Below are positions 46,445 through 57,779 of a stretch of 64,000 nucleotides of DNA, piece by piece. The notes under the pieces were generated by a model, which saw only the letters and a list, made by a program, of their open reading frames with translations, was not told the origin of the DNA and did no database searches. Origin of the DNA: Penicillium oxalicum (lineage: Eukaryota; Ascomycota; Eurotiomycetes; Eurotiales; Aspergillaceae); the NCBI RefSeq assembly GCF_001723175.1, contig NC_064653.1, forward strand, positions 372,001-436,000, in the 5' to 3' direction. Numbering within the stretch: position 1 is the first letter of the stretch; each line of letters starts with the position of its first letter. The position numbers and the translations under genes were made by a program.

Positions 46445-49400
46445 ATGGCTTGGGATCACCTGGATATCGACAAGCCTCATTTGGCATACATGATTCTGGG
46501 TGGCTTCACCGGCCTGTTCATGTTGTGCTCGCTCTTTGTAAAGGAGAAACTTTACATTGGTGAAGCCACCGTTGCGACCATCTGCGGTATCATCTTTGGA
46601 CCGCACGCGGCCAACCTCTTCAATCCCCACACGTGGGGTAACGTCGACAAGATTACTCTAGAAGCCTCGCGTATTGTTCTTGTGGTGCAATGTTTCGCCG
46701 TCGGCGTCGAGTTGCCCAAGGCCTACATGGAACGCCACTGGAGGTCAGTTTCTTGCTTGCTGGTCCCTGTCATGACTTGGGGCTGGCTGGTGACCAGTCT
46801 CTTCATCTGGTGGATGATTCCCCCCCTGAACTGGCTGGAGAGTCTCGTTTGTGCGGCTTGTGTCACTGCAACCGATCCCGTTTTGGCGTCGTCCGTCGTG
46901 GGTAAGGGTAAATTCGCCAAGCGTGTGCCCAAGCATTTGCGTGACTTGTTGTCGGCCGAGTCCGGCTGCAACGATGGTATGGCGTTTCCCTTCATCTACC
47001 TGGGTTTCTACATCCTGCGGTATCGACCCGACGCCGGCAAGGTCTCGCTCAACTGGTTCTGTGTCACCATCTTGTACGAGTGTATCTTGGGAGCTATCTT
47101 TGGGTTTACCATCGGCTACGCCGCCCGTCACTCCATCAGGTTCGCTGAAAGTAAAAGTCTCATCGATCGAGAGAGTTTCCTGGTGTTCTACTTCGTTCTG
47201 GCTGTCTTCTGTGCCGGCGCCGGTAGTCTGCTCGGCATGGACGACCTTTTGATTGGTTTCGCGTGCGGTGTCGGCTTCAGTAATGATGGCTGGTTCACCG
47301 AAAAGACCGAGGAGTCTCACGTGTCCAATGTCATTGATCTCTTGCTCAACTTGGCATACTTTGTCTATTTTGGATCAATTATCCCCTGGGAGGATTACAA
47401 CGCCCCGGACCTCGGGCTGACTCCTTGGAGACTGGTCGTTATCGCGATTCTCGTCATTCTTTTCCGTCGCATCCCCATCATGCTCGCCCTGAAACCGCTG
47501 ATCCCAGATGTCAAAACCTGGCGTGAGGCGCTGTTTGCCGGTCATTTCGGTCCGATTGGTGTCGGCGCCATCTTTGCGGCTATCCTAGCCAGAGCAGAAC
47601 TAGAGCACGATAGCACTCAGCCACTGCCCGAGAACGAAATCACACCGTCAAGTCTGGAGAACCCCAACGATTACTATGTTGCCAGATTGATTTGGCCGAT
47701 CACTACCTTTATGGTCATTTCCTCCATTCTGGTCCACGGTTCCTCGATTGCCGTCTTTACTCTGGGCAAGCGTATCAACACCCTGACAATCACCCTGTCT
47801 TACACACAAGCCAACGAAGATGGACCCTCGTGGATGAATCGTCTTCCGCGTGTTCAGTCCATCGCCAAGGGATCGATGTCTTTCCGCAAGCCGGATGACT
47901 CCGAGGGCGCTTCTTCCGAAGAGAAACTGCCCGAATATCCGCCGGGCACCTTGCCGCCAATCGGTATGCCTGGTAACTTCCTACGCCGTGTTCGTGAAGA
48001 AGATAGTGAGACACAGTCCTCTCAGCCGACTCAACGAAAGGCTACCCGCCGACGCCGTCGCAAGAAGACCGATGGCGCCGGTGGTCCCATCAGCCAGTCC
48101 GCCATCATGCCTCAGCGACGAACGGAAAGCGAAATTGGAGAAGAATTAAACCAGGAGCTTGAACAACGAGATCGCGTGGACCGCGAATCGTCACCTCCAA
48201 CGGCGGAACGAGATCGCTTTGGGCACGAGCCGGATGTGGAGGTCTATCAAGAGGGGCATGAAATGGTTGTCGAAGACGAAGAGGGCAACGTGCTCAAGGT
48301 AGAAGATACTAGCCACATGACCCCCGAGGAGCAAGCGCGCCACATTGAGGAACAGCGGAGGCGTTTGCAAGAAGACCCATCTGGTGTTTTTGCGCAATCT
48401 AAAAACGAGCCTCACGAGAAGAACGAGGGTGAGGAATTGGAAGAAGCTGTGGGCAAACACACAGGTCATCCGGTGCAAAAAGCGCGATCTCGCTGGATCA
48501 ACTGGGCGGGACATGGAAAAGATCAAGCAAAGGAGAAGCCCGAGGCTTCCAAGGCACGACCCACCCCCGCCAAATCCAAGGGTGCCGATGGTGAGAAGAA
48601 GGCTCGCTCTGCGCATGCTTACCAATTTGGTAACACCATTATCGTGGAGGATGAGGAAGGTGAGGTGATCAAGAAATATACCATTCCTTCTGCCGACAAG
48701 GCTGGGAGGTCCAAGGCCAAGACCGATGAACAGCAACCCAGTAAGGACCAACCCGCTCTTCGGTCTGGTCTGAAGCGCATGGGTACTTGGTTTGGCAAGG
48801 AAGAGGAAGGTGAATCCTCGCAGACTGGGCAGAAGAAGAAGCCTGTCCCGAGGACCGAGACTGACGACTGGGCCACGGATGACGGTCTTCGTTTCACGCT
48901 TGCGCAGAGCTCTGAAGTTGATTCTCGGGGCATCGGTCACAAGGGCCGCCGCATGAACAAGCATGAGTTCTTCCAGCAGATCAAGGGCCTGGACGCCAAG
49001 GCTCGACGTGATGTCGTGCAGAATACCGATGCTCCTTCCCATATCAAAGAAGCCGCACACAAAGATGTCAAGCAGTCTGAAGATCGAGAACGCCGTCTTT
49101 CTGCAGCTGCAATGGCTGCTTCGACAGGGGCAAAGCCACCTGGGGATGGGGAGGACCTCGTTTCCGAGTCCGCAACAGACAGCGAAACCGACGAGGATGA
49201 AGAGTATGTTTCTGACGGATCTGAGGGAACTACCCCCAACGTGGCGTCGTCCTTGGCCAAGTTTACCCGCGGCAGCTCTGCTCAGGAGCGCCGCAGCAAC
49301 CTGAGCCCAGCGCCGATCCGTCCTCGTGAGCGCCAGCGACGTGACTCGGATGATGATGGTACAGAGCGTATCCCCCCTTCGCGGTTGCGTCGGGAGGCCG

Positions 49401-49741
49401 GTTTGGCTCCCACTCCACGTCAAAACGACGATGAGACTGGCGAGACCCCGGCAGAGCGACGCCGCCGTCTCGCTGCCCTCGGCGAGATGGACAGTGGTAA
49501 CTCATCTGACTCGGAAAGCGACAACGACCTAGCAGTCGTCGAAGAAACTGAGAACGAAGATGAAGAGGAGCCCATCACCACCCCGGGTAAGGTCCAGTTC
49601 AGCTCCGACGCTAGACCTTCCGACCCTCCCTCCACCGAAAGTGCTGAGCAGTCGACTTCCTCGGGTCTCGGATTTAGCCAATTCACTCGCGGTCATCGAC
49701 CTCGCATTTCATGGGGAGGCGAGAAAGGTCGGGAACATTGA
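46445..49741 (+). CDS. nha1: Plasma-membrane Na+(K+)/H+ antiporter, Nha1 family
   Basis: Intronless, 1098 residues. The ATG at 46445 (MAWDHLDIDKPHLAY) matches the conserved family start; the frame above it begins with GTG. Residues 15-450 form about twelve membrane segments of the CPA1 exchanger fold. Key motifs are CVTATDPVLASSVVGKG near 140 and LLSAESGCNDGMAFPF near 172, where the acidic pair in ESGCND binds the cation. The remaining 650 residues are a cytoplasmic tail rich in Glu, Lys, Arg and Ser, including a duplicated motif VEDEEGNVLK (about 607) / VEDEEGEVIK (about 732). Fungal Nha1 exports sodium, potassium or lithium in exchange for protons and supports salt and pH tolerance; the tail in yeast binds regulators. 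Long intronless frame and clear motifs make this call firm. Confidence 0.92.
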   Translation: MAWDHLDIDKPHLAYMILGGFTGLFMLCSLFVKEKLYIGEATVATICGIIFGPHAANLFNPHTWGNVDKITLEASRIVLVVQCFAVGVELPKAYMERHWRSVSCLLVPVMTWGWLVTSLFIWWMIPPLNWLESLVCAACVTATDPVLASSVVGKGKFAKRVPKHLRDLLSAESGCNDGMAFPFIYLGFYILRYRPDAGKVSLNWFCVTILYECILGAIFGFTIGYAARHSIRFAESKSLIDRESFLVFYFVLAVFCAGAGSLLGMDDLLIGFACGVGFSNDGWFTEKTEESHVSNVIDLLLNLAYFVYFGSIIPWEDYNAPDLGLTPWRLVVIAILVILFRRIPIMLALKPLIPDVKTWREALFAGHFGPIGVGAIFAAILARAELEHDSTQPLPENEITPSSLENPNDYYVARLIWPITTFMVISSILVHGSSIAVFTLGKRINTLTITLSYTQANEDGPSWMNRLPRVQSIAKGSMSFRKPDDSEGASSEEKLPEYPPGTLPPIGMPGNFLRRVREEDSETQSSQPTQRKATRRRRRKKTDGAGGPISQSAIMPQRRTESEIGEELNQELEQRDRVDRESSPPTAERDRFGHEPDVEVYQEGHEMVVEDEEGNVLKVEDTSHMTPEEQARHIEEQRRRLQEDPSGVFAQSKNEPHEKNEGEELEEAVGKHTGHPVQKARSRWINWAGHGKDQAKEKPEASKARPTPAKSKGADGEKKARSAHAYQFGNTIIVEDEEGEVIKKYTIPSADKAGRSKAKTDEQQPSKDQPALRSGLKRMGTWFGKEEEGESSQTGQKKKPVPRTETDDWATDDGLRFTLAQSSEVDSRGIGHKGRRMNKHEFFQQIKGLDAKARRDVVQNTDAPSHIKEAAHKDVKQSEDRERRLSAAAMAASTGAKPPGDGEDLVSESATDSETDEDEEYVSDGSEGTTPNVASSLAKFTRGSSAQERRSNLSPAPIRPRERQRRDSDDDGTERIPPSRLRREAGLAPTPRQNDDETGETPAERRRRLAALGEMDSGNSSDSESDNDLAVVEETENEDEEEPITTPGKVQFSSDARPSDPPSTESAEQSTSSGLGFSQFTRGHRPRISWGGEKGREH

Positions 49742-50585
49742 TCGAGTCTAGTCACCTTCACAGGTCCTCGCGCACACACAACACAAGCCTTTCCACTTCT
49801 CCTCACTTGACCAGCCTCTCCTGTCCTACATAATGCGGGTTTCCTTGGGCAAATCATTATTAGCCGCCACCAGGCGCGCGAGATATGCCCTGAATTGTTC
49901 TGACCCCCCTTGATTTTCCTTGGTCTATTTGCTATGCCTTGCTGCTCTGCTCTGCCGACTCTTCGTCTGACGAAGTTCGAACCATTGAAAAGCTCGAAGA
50001 AGATGACTTTGAATGACTTTCACTGTTGATAATTATCATTGCGTGTATTTTTCTTTCTATTCATGATTGAGCTAGTGAGACGCGTTACATGGAAAGTGGA
50101 TTTCCATTCATATTGCTAGAGCTGAGCGACAACCTTATTCTGATTCAATGCGTACTTGACTTGCTTTTTGTACATATCTCATAGCTGAAACTAATTTCTC
50201 CTTTGCCTGTTTACCGACTGCAAGTACTGTTACGGATGTATGCCATACCTACTACCCTGCTCGCCCTACTAGCGGGAGGTACCTTGCCTATGACCTATTT
50301 CCCACGACTGTCATATTCCTGAGAATCTCCTAGTATTCCAAAAGGTATGGAACCACCCATCCCTGGTGCATTGGTATCAAATTCAAAACAACAAATCAAA
50401 ACTACTCATTTCCATGACTTGACAAGGGCAAAGGGGGACCTTCTCTTCTTCCACACGGTGAAACCCCCCACCACCACACAGAAATATCATATCACGACCA
50501 TCTTGCCCAATCGAACAATTCGTTCCTGTCCACCCGTCAACCCTCTTGACCCTTCGTCATAAAATAAAACGACTCGTCCCCGCCA
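49742..50585. other. Convergent 3' intergenic region, nha1 / vps11
   Basis: No gene recognised. Contains the AGGTACCT palindrome at 50277-50284 and pyrimidine-rich stretches. Both flanking genes end towards this region. Confidence 0.55.
50277..50284. repeat. AGGTACCT palindrome, copy 2
   Basis: Exact copy of the eight-base palindrome between the 3' ends of nha1 and vps11. Confidence 0.6.
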
Positions 50586-53500
50586 TCACCCATCCATCGT
50601 ACTCGACGCTCTCATCACCCCTCTCCCAAAGAACTCACTCACAACACCAAATCGATCTTTCGACCTTGACAGCTCCGCCTTGAACAAGTCATGTTGATCT
50701 GCGGAATCGATCTGGCGCTGACGAATCGCCCGCAGCGTGGCGTTGGTCGGTGCACAGACGGGACACTGGGCGTCCTCGTCGACGCGGTTGAGGCAGCGCT
50801 CGTGGAAAGAGTGACGGCAGAGGAAGTGGATCGTGGGAAGATCGAGGGTTCCACCGCAGGACTGGCAGCGACGGGATTGGAAGACGACGGGCTGGGTAGC
50901 CAGGTTGTCGAGTTCTTGTTTTTTGGCGGCTGTTTCGGTCTTGTAGCTGGAGATCAAGCGTTGATTCTGTTGAAGAAATTAATTAGCGGAAAGGTTCTCG
51001 AAATGGACTTTTGGGGGAGGGGAAGGCTGGAATGACACCTACCGTTTTGATTTGCTTGTCTTCACTTGCGATATTGTCGCCGAGGTACTTCTTCAGTCGT
51101 CGCATTGTAATCACCGCATTGTTGCTGACGGCTTGAATCACCTGGAGCGGAGAGAGCAGCCCATCGTCTTGAATACGCTGCAAGACATTGTCCAGCTCGT
51201 CGCCAGCTTCTTCGAGGATCTGCGGGCTCGAAGCAAAGTACGTCAGGGCATCGATGTACAGCTGTGGTTCATCGGGCCCATATCGGTGCAGCGCTTGAAT
51301 GGCACCTTGCGTATCCTTGGCGGAGGTGAATGAGCGGAAAATGTCAAGTCGCAAGCCCTCTTGTTCACGGACAAGCGTTGAGCCTTCTTTGAAGCTTGAG
51401 AGATCCGAGAGTAGAAGAACGTTTGAGGTGGAAATGGGAGTCTGATATGCATTAGTTCCAGTGTTTCAAAGTCCAAAAAGAAAGAGCGGTCCTACCTCTT
51501 TGTCTTCGATCAGCTTTTTCGCCTTGTCTTCCCATTTTTGCCGTTGGGTCGAGTCCTTTGTTGATTTGGCAGCATCGAGATACATCTCAAACAACGTCGT
51601 GAAGAGGTCCACCTGGGCCTCTTTTGAGAGTCCCGGCTCCTGCGCAAGAGTCTCTAGGAAATCGATGAAATTGTGCGGGTGATCTACAAATGCTGAGAAC
51701 GCCGTCCGCGGCTTTGGGATCTCATATCGTGGGGGCAGCTTTGGTGCTGGTTCTTCCTCAGCCGGGCTTGTCTCCACCGCAGCCTGCGAGCTCGATGGCC
51801 CCGTCACATAACGAAGCGGAAGCAAAGAAGCCAGGCTTTGGAGTGTGCTAGTGGGCTGTGCTTGGGGTGCTGGAGGGGCTTCCACGGTGGTTCGCGGTCG
51901 ATACTGGCCTGTGTAGTACGCCTTGAACAGCTCTGTGGTCTCTGCAGAACAATGATTCAAAAGAACACGTGCATATTTCATGAGATTATGGTAGGCCTGT
52001 TCATGTCAGCGCTCTTCTCTAATCCTTGCAGTGGACTCGGTTGGGATTCGTGTACTTACTCCCTCCGGGCTCAGTCGCCAAATGTACTCAACCGCCTCGG
52101 CATACTTCTTTGAATCCTCGATCAAGATATCCACGACCATGTCGTTCTCGCCATGTTTTGTGGCCAAGAAGGCCGCTTGTTCAAAGTAACCGCCCTGGCG
52201 ACACATAGCAATAGCCGTCTCGAGATCAAACTTGAGCTCACCAGGAGCTTTGATGAACGAGTCCAGCTTCGTCGTATCTTTGAGCTTCGCGTAGCAGTTC
52301 AAGAGAAGTGTGGTGTGATCGACGGTTGCACGGCCATGGTCATGGAGCTCTTCAAGGTACTCAATTAGATTATGAATTCGTTGTGTGTCCAAGTACTGAC
52401 AGTTTTTCATAAGTTAGTCTTTCTTTTCTCCTTCCTCGTAGCCGAAAAGGGGCTCTTACTTTTCGAATGACCTGTGAGGGTTCAGTATTATCAATTGCCC
52501 GGAGGTACTGCTGCATGGCCGTGTCGTAATCACCCCGTTGGTACAAGAAGTCCCCATATCGTCGATAGATAGCGTTTTGTTGCAAAGGATCAATCCCAAT
52601 CTTCTGGGCAAGATTGATGGCCAAAATGTAAAGATTGCGCTCGTAAAGAATCTCAAGTCGTTGCTGAAGGTTTTTCTCGCGATATCGGTAAAGCTGTAGC
52701 AATTCTCTATTAGCATCAAATAAAGACAAGCGGGGAGGCTATGACAGACCTTGCCCTCCGTCGTCAGTAGAAAAAGATCCCCCCATTCTACGAAAATGCG
52801 CTTCATGGGCGAAAGTAGTGACTCGGTGTGCGCGATAAACTTCAGATCAGTGTCGAGAAGGGTAAACGTAGTAGTGCCGAGAATCTCCTCTGCAGGAGTG
52901 ACCCCATATCGGCGCAGTGGATCGGCTTTCACAGAAGTGGCCTTGGGCGGGCACACCAATGCGACATAGTCATGAAACGCATTAATGGATGTCTTAGGGC
53001 TCTCAAACGCATAGCTCGGTCCACGGCCACGAGGTCCATAGTTGTAAATTGCATCTTCTCTCGCGATCAAAATCTGGCCCGTCTCTTGATCAAGAGTCAT
53101 GCAACCCAATGCGCAACCAGTATCTTCCAAGACTCGCGCGGGCTGACCTTGCCCCCGACCCGCGATTACGAGCGTCAAAATCCGGCTTGTAGTCGAGATA
53201 TAAAGCAGGCTTACTGCGCCAATCTGCGTTTCGAGGCCGGTGATGGGTTCTTCCGATTCAAAGACGATTCGCTGTCGTGCGCCGCGATCGTGAATAAGGT
53301 CGCCACGAATGATGGTCACCGATCCGTTTGCGAAGCCGACTGCGACCTGTGAGAGATCGTCGACGATTGCAACCGCAGATATCTGTCCATTGTAGTTAGA
53401 AGGGAAAAGGAAACACAAAATATTCTTCCTTGATCGCGCGCGCTCATTGCGATTCTCTTTCGTACCGGAAATTGTCTCCTCGCATTCTGAACCGACACCG

Positions 53501-53970
53501 TCGACAAACACTTGGGTCCTCCATCTTTCTTTTCCGTATCAAGCGCCCAGACTTTGAGAACAGGTTCGTTTAGGAGATCCTCCGCTATTGTGACCAGTAG
53601 CGACGTTCCGGCAATCTGCTTCATATGCGTAATAGACCCGGCATCGTGCGCTTTGAACGAACGGAGGATTCGAAACGATGAGGACACGATATGCACGAAC
53701 CCATCGACGGTACCGACAAACAAGTTCGCAGATCCGGTACACAGACTAGCCAAGTCAGTCTACTCAAGAGAGTCATGGTCAGTCGATCTTCGAGGCAAGT
53801 CACTTGGTGGTTTGGGGAATCGCAATCTTACCCCGAACAATGCGGAACTGTCTTCCGGCAATTTCACCGGAGTCACATCGACAAAGTTGAACGCTTTCCA
53901 CTGTCTCTGGCTTAGCAATGTCTTTATCAGAGGTTGGAGACAGTAAGGTGCATACTGATGTCAATGCCAT
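50586..53970 (-). CDS. vps11: Vps11 (Pep5), core subunit of CORVET and HOPS tethering complexes
   Basis: Nine exons: 53970-53956, 53900-53832, 53759-53466, 53382-52750, 52693-52460, 52395-52060, 51996-51496, 51441-51043 and 50966-50586. Every intron is phase 0 (54-83 nt); 953 residues. The first exon is only five codons (MALTS) and joins to WKAFNFVDV, the family start. The N-terminal half is beta-propeller (ISAVAIVDDLSQVAVGFANGS and following). Clathrin-type alpha-solenoid repeats follow (LYRYREKNLQQRLEILYERNLY, YLDTQRIHNLIEYLEELHDHG). A RING-H2 finger closes the protein (CQSC, CRHSFHERC, CPVC; about residues 860-897). Vps11 links the Vps-C core for fusion at endosome and vacuole. An exon of five codons is easily missed by gene finders. 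Confidence 0.92.
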
Positions 53971-54480
53971 TTGGACTGCGAGTCATGAGAGGAGACAGCA
54001 CACACCCCGAGTCGGAGTTGGAGCTGGGCGACAAAGGCCGGAGCTTCCCCCGCTGGACGCTCGGACCACCCGCGCCGAGGTCGCGGAGGGTCGCCGAGCG
54101 GTGACGGGGCAGAGCCTCTTGCATCTACACATTTGCTACATAGTCATGTTGGTCCAATCTTTGAGTTTCTCCATGGTAAGTGTGATCGTCTTTGCTGAGA
54201 AAGACGTTTCAATTTTTTAGCTGTGCAATATCACTACCAGTATATCAAATATACCTAACAAAAACTCCATTTCGTAACAAGTCGTCTCATAGTTCAAGGT
54301 ACTTCTCAAAGCCCAGAAAATGCAATGCATGAGTCTTGAACCAGTGCAGGTCAAGATCAGATCGTAGCCCCTCGGAAAAGGAGAACAGAAAAAGAAACTG
54401 CCCGCTATGCCAGCTAGTTTTCAATCTAATAACAATCATATAATGGTATGTGCAGATCTTGCTTTGCAAAAAGGAATCCA
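53971..54480. other. Intergenic region, vps11 promoter
   Basis: About 510 bp holding the vps11 promoter and the 3' side of the unknown Ser/Pro-rich gene. Nothing else seen. Confidence 0.55.
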
Positions 54481-56832
54481 CTACGCTGGCTTTGCGGGCT
54501 GACTGGGACGTCCAATGTCCTTCATAAAGTCAAAGCTCTGCTGTAGCCAACTGCCCGCGTCCGCAATCGCCTGGCTAAGATCAAAGCTCTCCGCGCCTTG
54601 CGAGGCAGCTTGCGCGTCCTGAGCTGTCGCTGGCGTCGAGCCGCTGAGAGCAAAGGGGAGAAGGGTGCCTTGTGTGGTCGACTGGCGGGTGAGAGAAGGA
54701 TGTGCAGGGTGATCAGAGGTTGGAAGAGCTGTACGTTCATGTACCTTGCTAGGCGACGAGTCGATTCGAGATCGATTCGAGGCCAGATGTGTGGTTGAAG
54801 GCCTTTCGGGCTCCAATCGTCTGTGCTGGTCTGGCGAGAAGTCTGGAATAGGACGAGCCTTTTTCTCGCTGCTGAAACTGTATGGAGTCACAGACTCAAT
54901 TATATGCTGTGTACTGATAGCTTGCATTCTTTCCTTAAAAGGGATCCCTGAATCCAGTCGAGGATGATCCATGGTGGCTGGAGCGTTATATGGTGTTTCC
55001 CGCGCAAGAAGTGACTCCTCGTGTGGCTCGAGAATAGTGTCTTCCGGTTCCGCTAGGGGTGGGAAATCCGGCTCGGGGCTCTCCAGGTCCTCTTGAAAGG
55101 ATCGCTGAGCCTGAAGCAGCGCCGCCTGAGTCGAGAGTTGGGTGTCCGAGTTTTCGACGGTATTCTCCGCTGTGTCTGGCTTTGGCATAGCGGTAGAATG
55201 CAAGGAGGGTATGCGGTAAGAGATTCCTGGATGGGTTGGCACACGCTGGGCAGATGGCAAGTTCTCCAACGTGTCCTGCTCCGTCGGTGCGGTTGAAGTT
55301 GCCAGCTCATTCACAAGCCGCGAGCCCTTGGTGGTATGTTCATTTTGCTTGTTGGGGATGTCTTGTTGATTTTCAGATGCCGGCGGCTTCACGATTTGGC
55401 CATGACTTTGAGTACTTTGATCACTGATTTGGCATTCGTTGCCCCCGGCGGATGAAGGAGGACCAGGAGACCTTGCTGGCTTGTCGGGAATTGTCGTTTC
55501 ATTTCTAGCCTGCGCAGAGAAAGACTGCCTCGCGTGTCCAGCGCTGCGAGTCACGGCCGCACTTGATTCTGAGGCCAGCCCAAGAGCGGAAGGTGTTCTG
55601 CTCTCATTTGCGATCGGTGTTGACATCCTTAATGGGCTCAACTTTCTCATGGAGTTCACTGGAGCAGGAGAAGAGCGATAGGCGGCATTTTCCGCGTCCG
55701 CCTTCACATCTTGATTTTCTTGGAGCCATCTTCGATACTCAAACCGTGGCAACTGGGAAGTCGAAGAGACGACACGCAAGGATGCCGCCGGATTCATTTC
55801 CGCGTGGAAAGACATGTCGTCTTTCGATACAGGCTTCGCGGCCGGGCTGGTCCTCGCAACCTCAGAGGCCGGGCTTTGTCTGGCCAGGGCTTTCTGAAGG
55901 CCCGCAGATTGAGCCAGTTTGACAGAGTCGTCAACTGCCAAATTTTCCCCATCGAATCCCTTGCTCGATGCCCGAACACTCGTCGCTCTGCTTCGCATAG
56001 GAGTCGCGGAGTCCCGTATCTCTATATAACGTGAGATACTCGCCCTTGCTTTACTCCCCACCTGTCGGGACGCAGTCTTGGGCGTGGGAGAGCTAGGAGG
56101 CTCGATATGTGTGAAATTCATGCGCCTGCCATCTTTCTTCAACCACTCCGCGTTATCGCCGAGACTAAATGAATGGTCTGTCATTTGCGAAGAGGCCGTC
56201 TCTTTCTGTTTCTTTTTGGCTCGAAGCTCCGTCCGTTGCGGTTCATCGTCCGCAGGTACTTCACGCACTCTTTCTTTGCCAACTCTGACCCGTGCGGGAG
56301 AGTTGGACAGACCGCGGTATGTGAGCTTCGTGGCAGACTCGTAGCCAGCTCTGTTTTTGCCGTTGCATTTACACTTCCCTCCTGGCGCACGACGGTTTCT
56401 TGCACCGCATGCCCCACGCTTTCGCGGTGTTTTTTCCGCAACTTGTCGATCTTCTTGTTGCTGATCGAATTGCGATCTTTCCGCCATGGATTCCTCCAAC
56501 CTTGGTCAAACGGACCCTTGAGAGATGCGGAGAGGAGAAAGAGTGGCCGGCCTTGAAGATACGACTCTGCCAACTTCTCGATGCGCTGGTATTTGGCAGT
56601 CCGCTCGGCGTCGTTGAGCTCGTCATCCGACGCCGGCAAATCTTGGCTTATCACATCGTCCGCGGGGGCTCGCACGTCTCGAGGCTGAACGGCGAGACGG
56701 GCCGCGGATAGGGCATCGAGGTTGACTGTGGACGAAGCGCTCCGAGGTCATGCGGAGTGAATCAGTTGCCGCGGTGAAGGCATGCGGACGGGAAGGAGAA
56801 ATGTCGGGGGCTGTTGTAGGGTTTGTCGTCAT
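54481..56832 (-). CDS. Conserved-looking Ser/Pro-rich protein of unknown function (gene model approximate)
   Basis: Not recognised. The larger part is an open frame ending at 54481 (readable from about 56325). The N-terminal part is in another frame (readable from about 56768 to 56373), carrying NLDALSAARLAVQPRDV, DDELNDAERTAKYQRIEKLAESYLQGRPLFLLSASLKGPF and GWRNPWRKDR. These must be joined by an intron near 56326-56405; donor GTAAAT at 56372 with an acceptor at 56326 is one in-phase choice (47 nt), a GTGCAA donor slightly upstream another. A first exon from the ATG at 56832 with an intron of about 60 nt is likely but its donor is weak. The product is about 750 residues, mostly disordered, with basic and SP-rich stretches and a short helical C-terminus (FDLSQAIADAGSWLQQSFDFMKDI). 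Possibly nuclear; no domain identified. Confidence 0.6.
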
Positions 56833-56990
56833 CTCTGAACGTACTTGACGTTAAATTGAAGGTATCGCTGGCACTCAGATGATAAGATTGGCGCCTGACA
56901 CGCGAGGCACTTTACGCGTGAAGCCGTCCCAGCAACGGCGGGACCTGCTCGTCCGACCTCTCGTACTGGTCACTTCACCAGGTACTTAGG

Positions 56991-56998
56991 AGGTACCT
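56991..56998. repeat. AGGTACCT palindrome, copy 3
   Basis: Exact copy, preceded directly by GGTACTTAGG, about 160 bp upstream of the Ser/Pro-rich gene. Confidence 0.6.
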
Positions 56999-57321
56999 AC
57001 CCACGGGTACTCCTCTGCCAACTCAGACAGTACTAGTACTTACTTAGCCGGGGGGATGATTATGTAACCGAAGGAGGAGCTGCCGCCCCGTGACCGTCCG
57101 TCACATTACTATGAATCTCACGGATCCAACCCGCCCGTCAGAACATGCGCCATTGTAGCCTCGAATAAATACTCGGTTCAGTATGTGCTATTTACGTTGT
57201 ATACCCTCACTTTCCAAGATAGATATATGATGTTAGCTTTCTCCGTAGAGATAATCATGCGATGTATCAATTAAAGAGCCAAATTCCCCAGATGGCCAAC
57301 CAGGTCCACTGCAGCCGAGGG

Positions 57322-57329
57322 AGGTACCT
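57322..57329. repeat. AGGTACCT palindrome, copy 4
   Basis: Exact copy in the same intergenic region, 331 bp from copy 3. Confidence 0.6.
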
Positions 57330-57779
57330 ATAACAAGATTACTACACTCAAATAGATCTTCCAGAGACATGGAGTCCTCGATTTGAATCCTTCACGGGCC
57401 CAAATTTTCCAAAAAGAACGAGTAGAGACATTGCATTGCGTCTATGGAAGGGATTGGTCGGGGGTATCGTATCAATATCGAAGCAGAGGTGTAATGTTAA
57501 GACATGAGATAGGCACGTTTAGTGTCCATAGTACGACGCGCACGAGACGGAGCAATCCGCGGGGGATAACAATGCGCACAGACAAAGAGATCAGAGAAAG
57601 ACACCGAGGACCGCCCTGCAATGCTCTGCAATGGGATTTGATGGGTCATATCGCCATCAGACAACTGACAAAACCATCCACGAACAAGACGAATAAGACC
57701 AAGAGGGTAGAACAGAGAGGGGCCGTGTGGAATCCAAAAAAGGCAATAATCAATAGCAAGAACAGAGAGAGAGTCATCA

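Larger units (their letters stand above)
56833..57779. other. Intergenic region with two AGGTACCT palindromes
   Basis: Promoter of the Ser/Pro-rich gene at the left and 3' side of the AmdX-like gene at the right. Two palindromes, at 56991 and 57322, and several GGTAC/ACTTAG words between them. No gene recognised; a frame at 57383-57796 has no coding character. Confidence 0.55.

Noticed and set aside
48191..49423. 410-codon minus-strand frame opposite the antiporter tail
   Set aside because: Shadow of the nha1 coding sequence; no conserved domain or signals.
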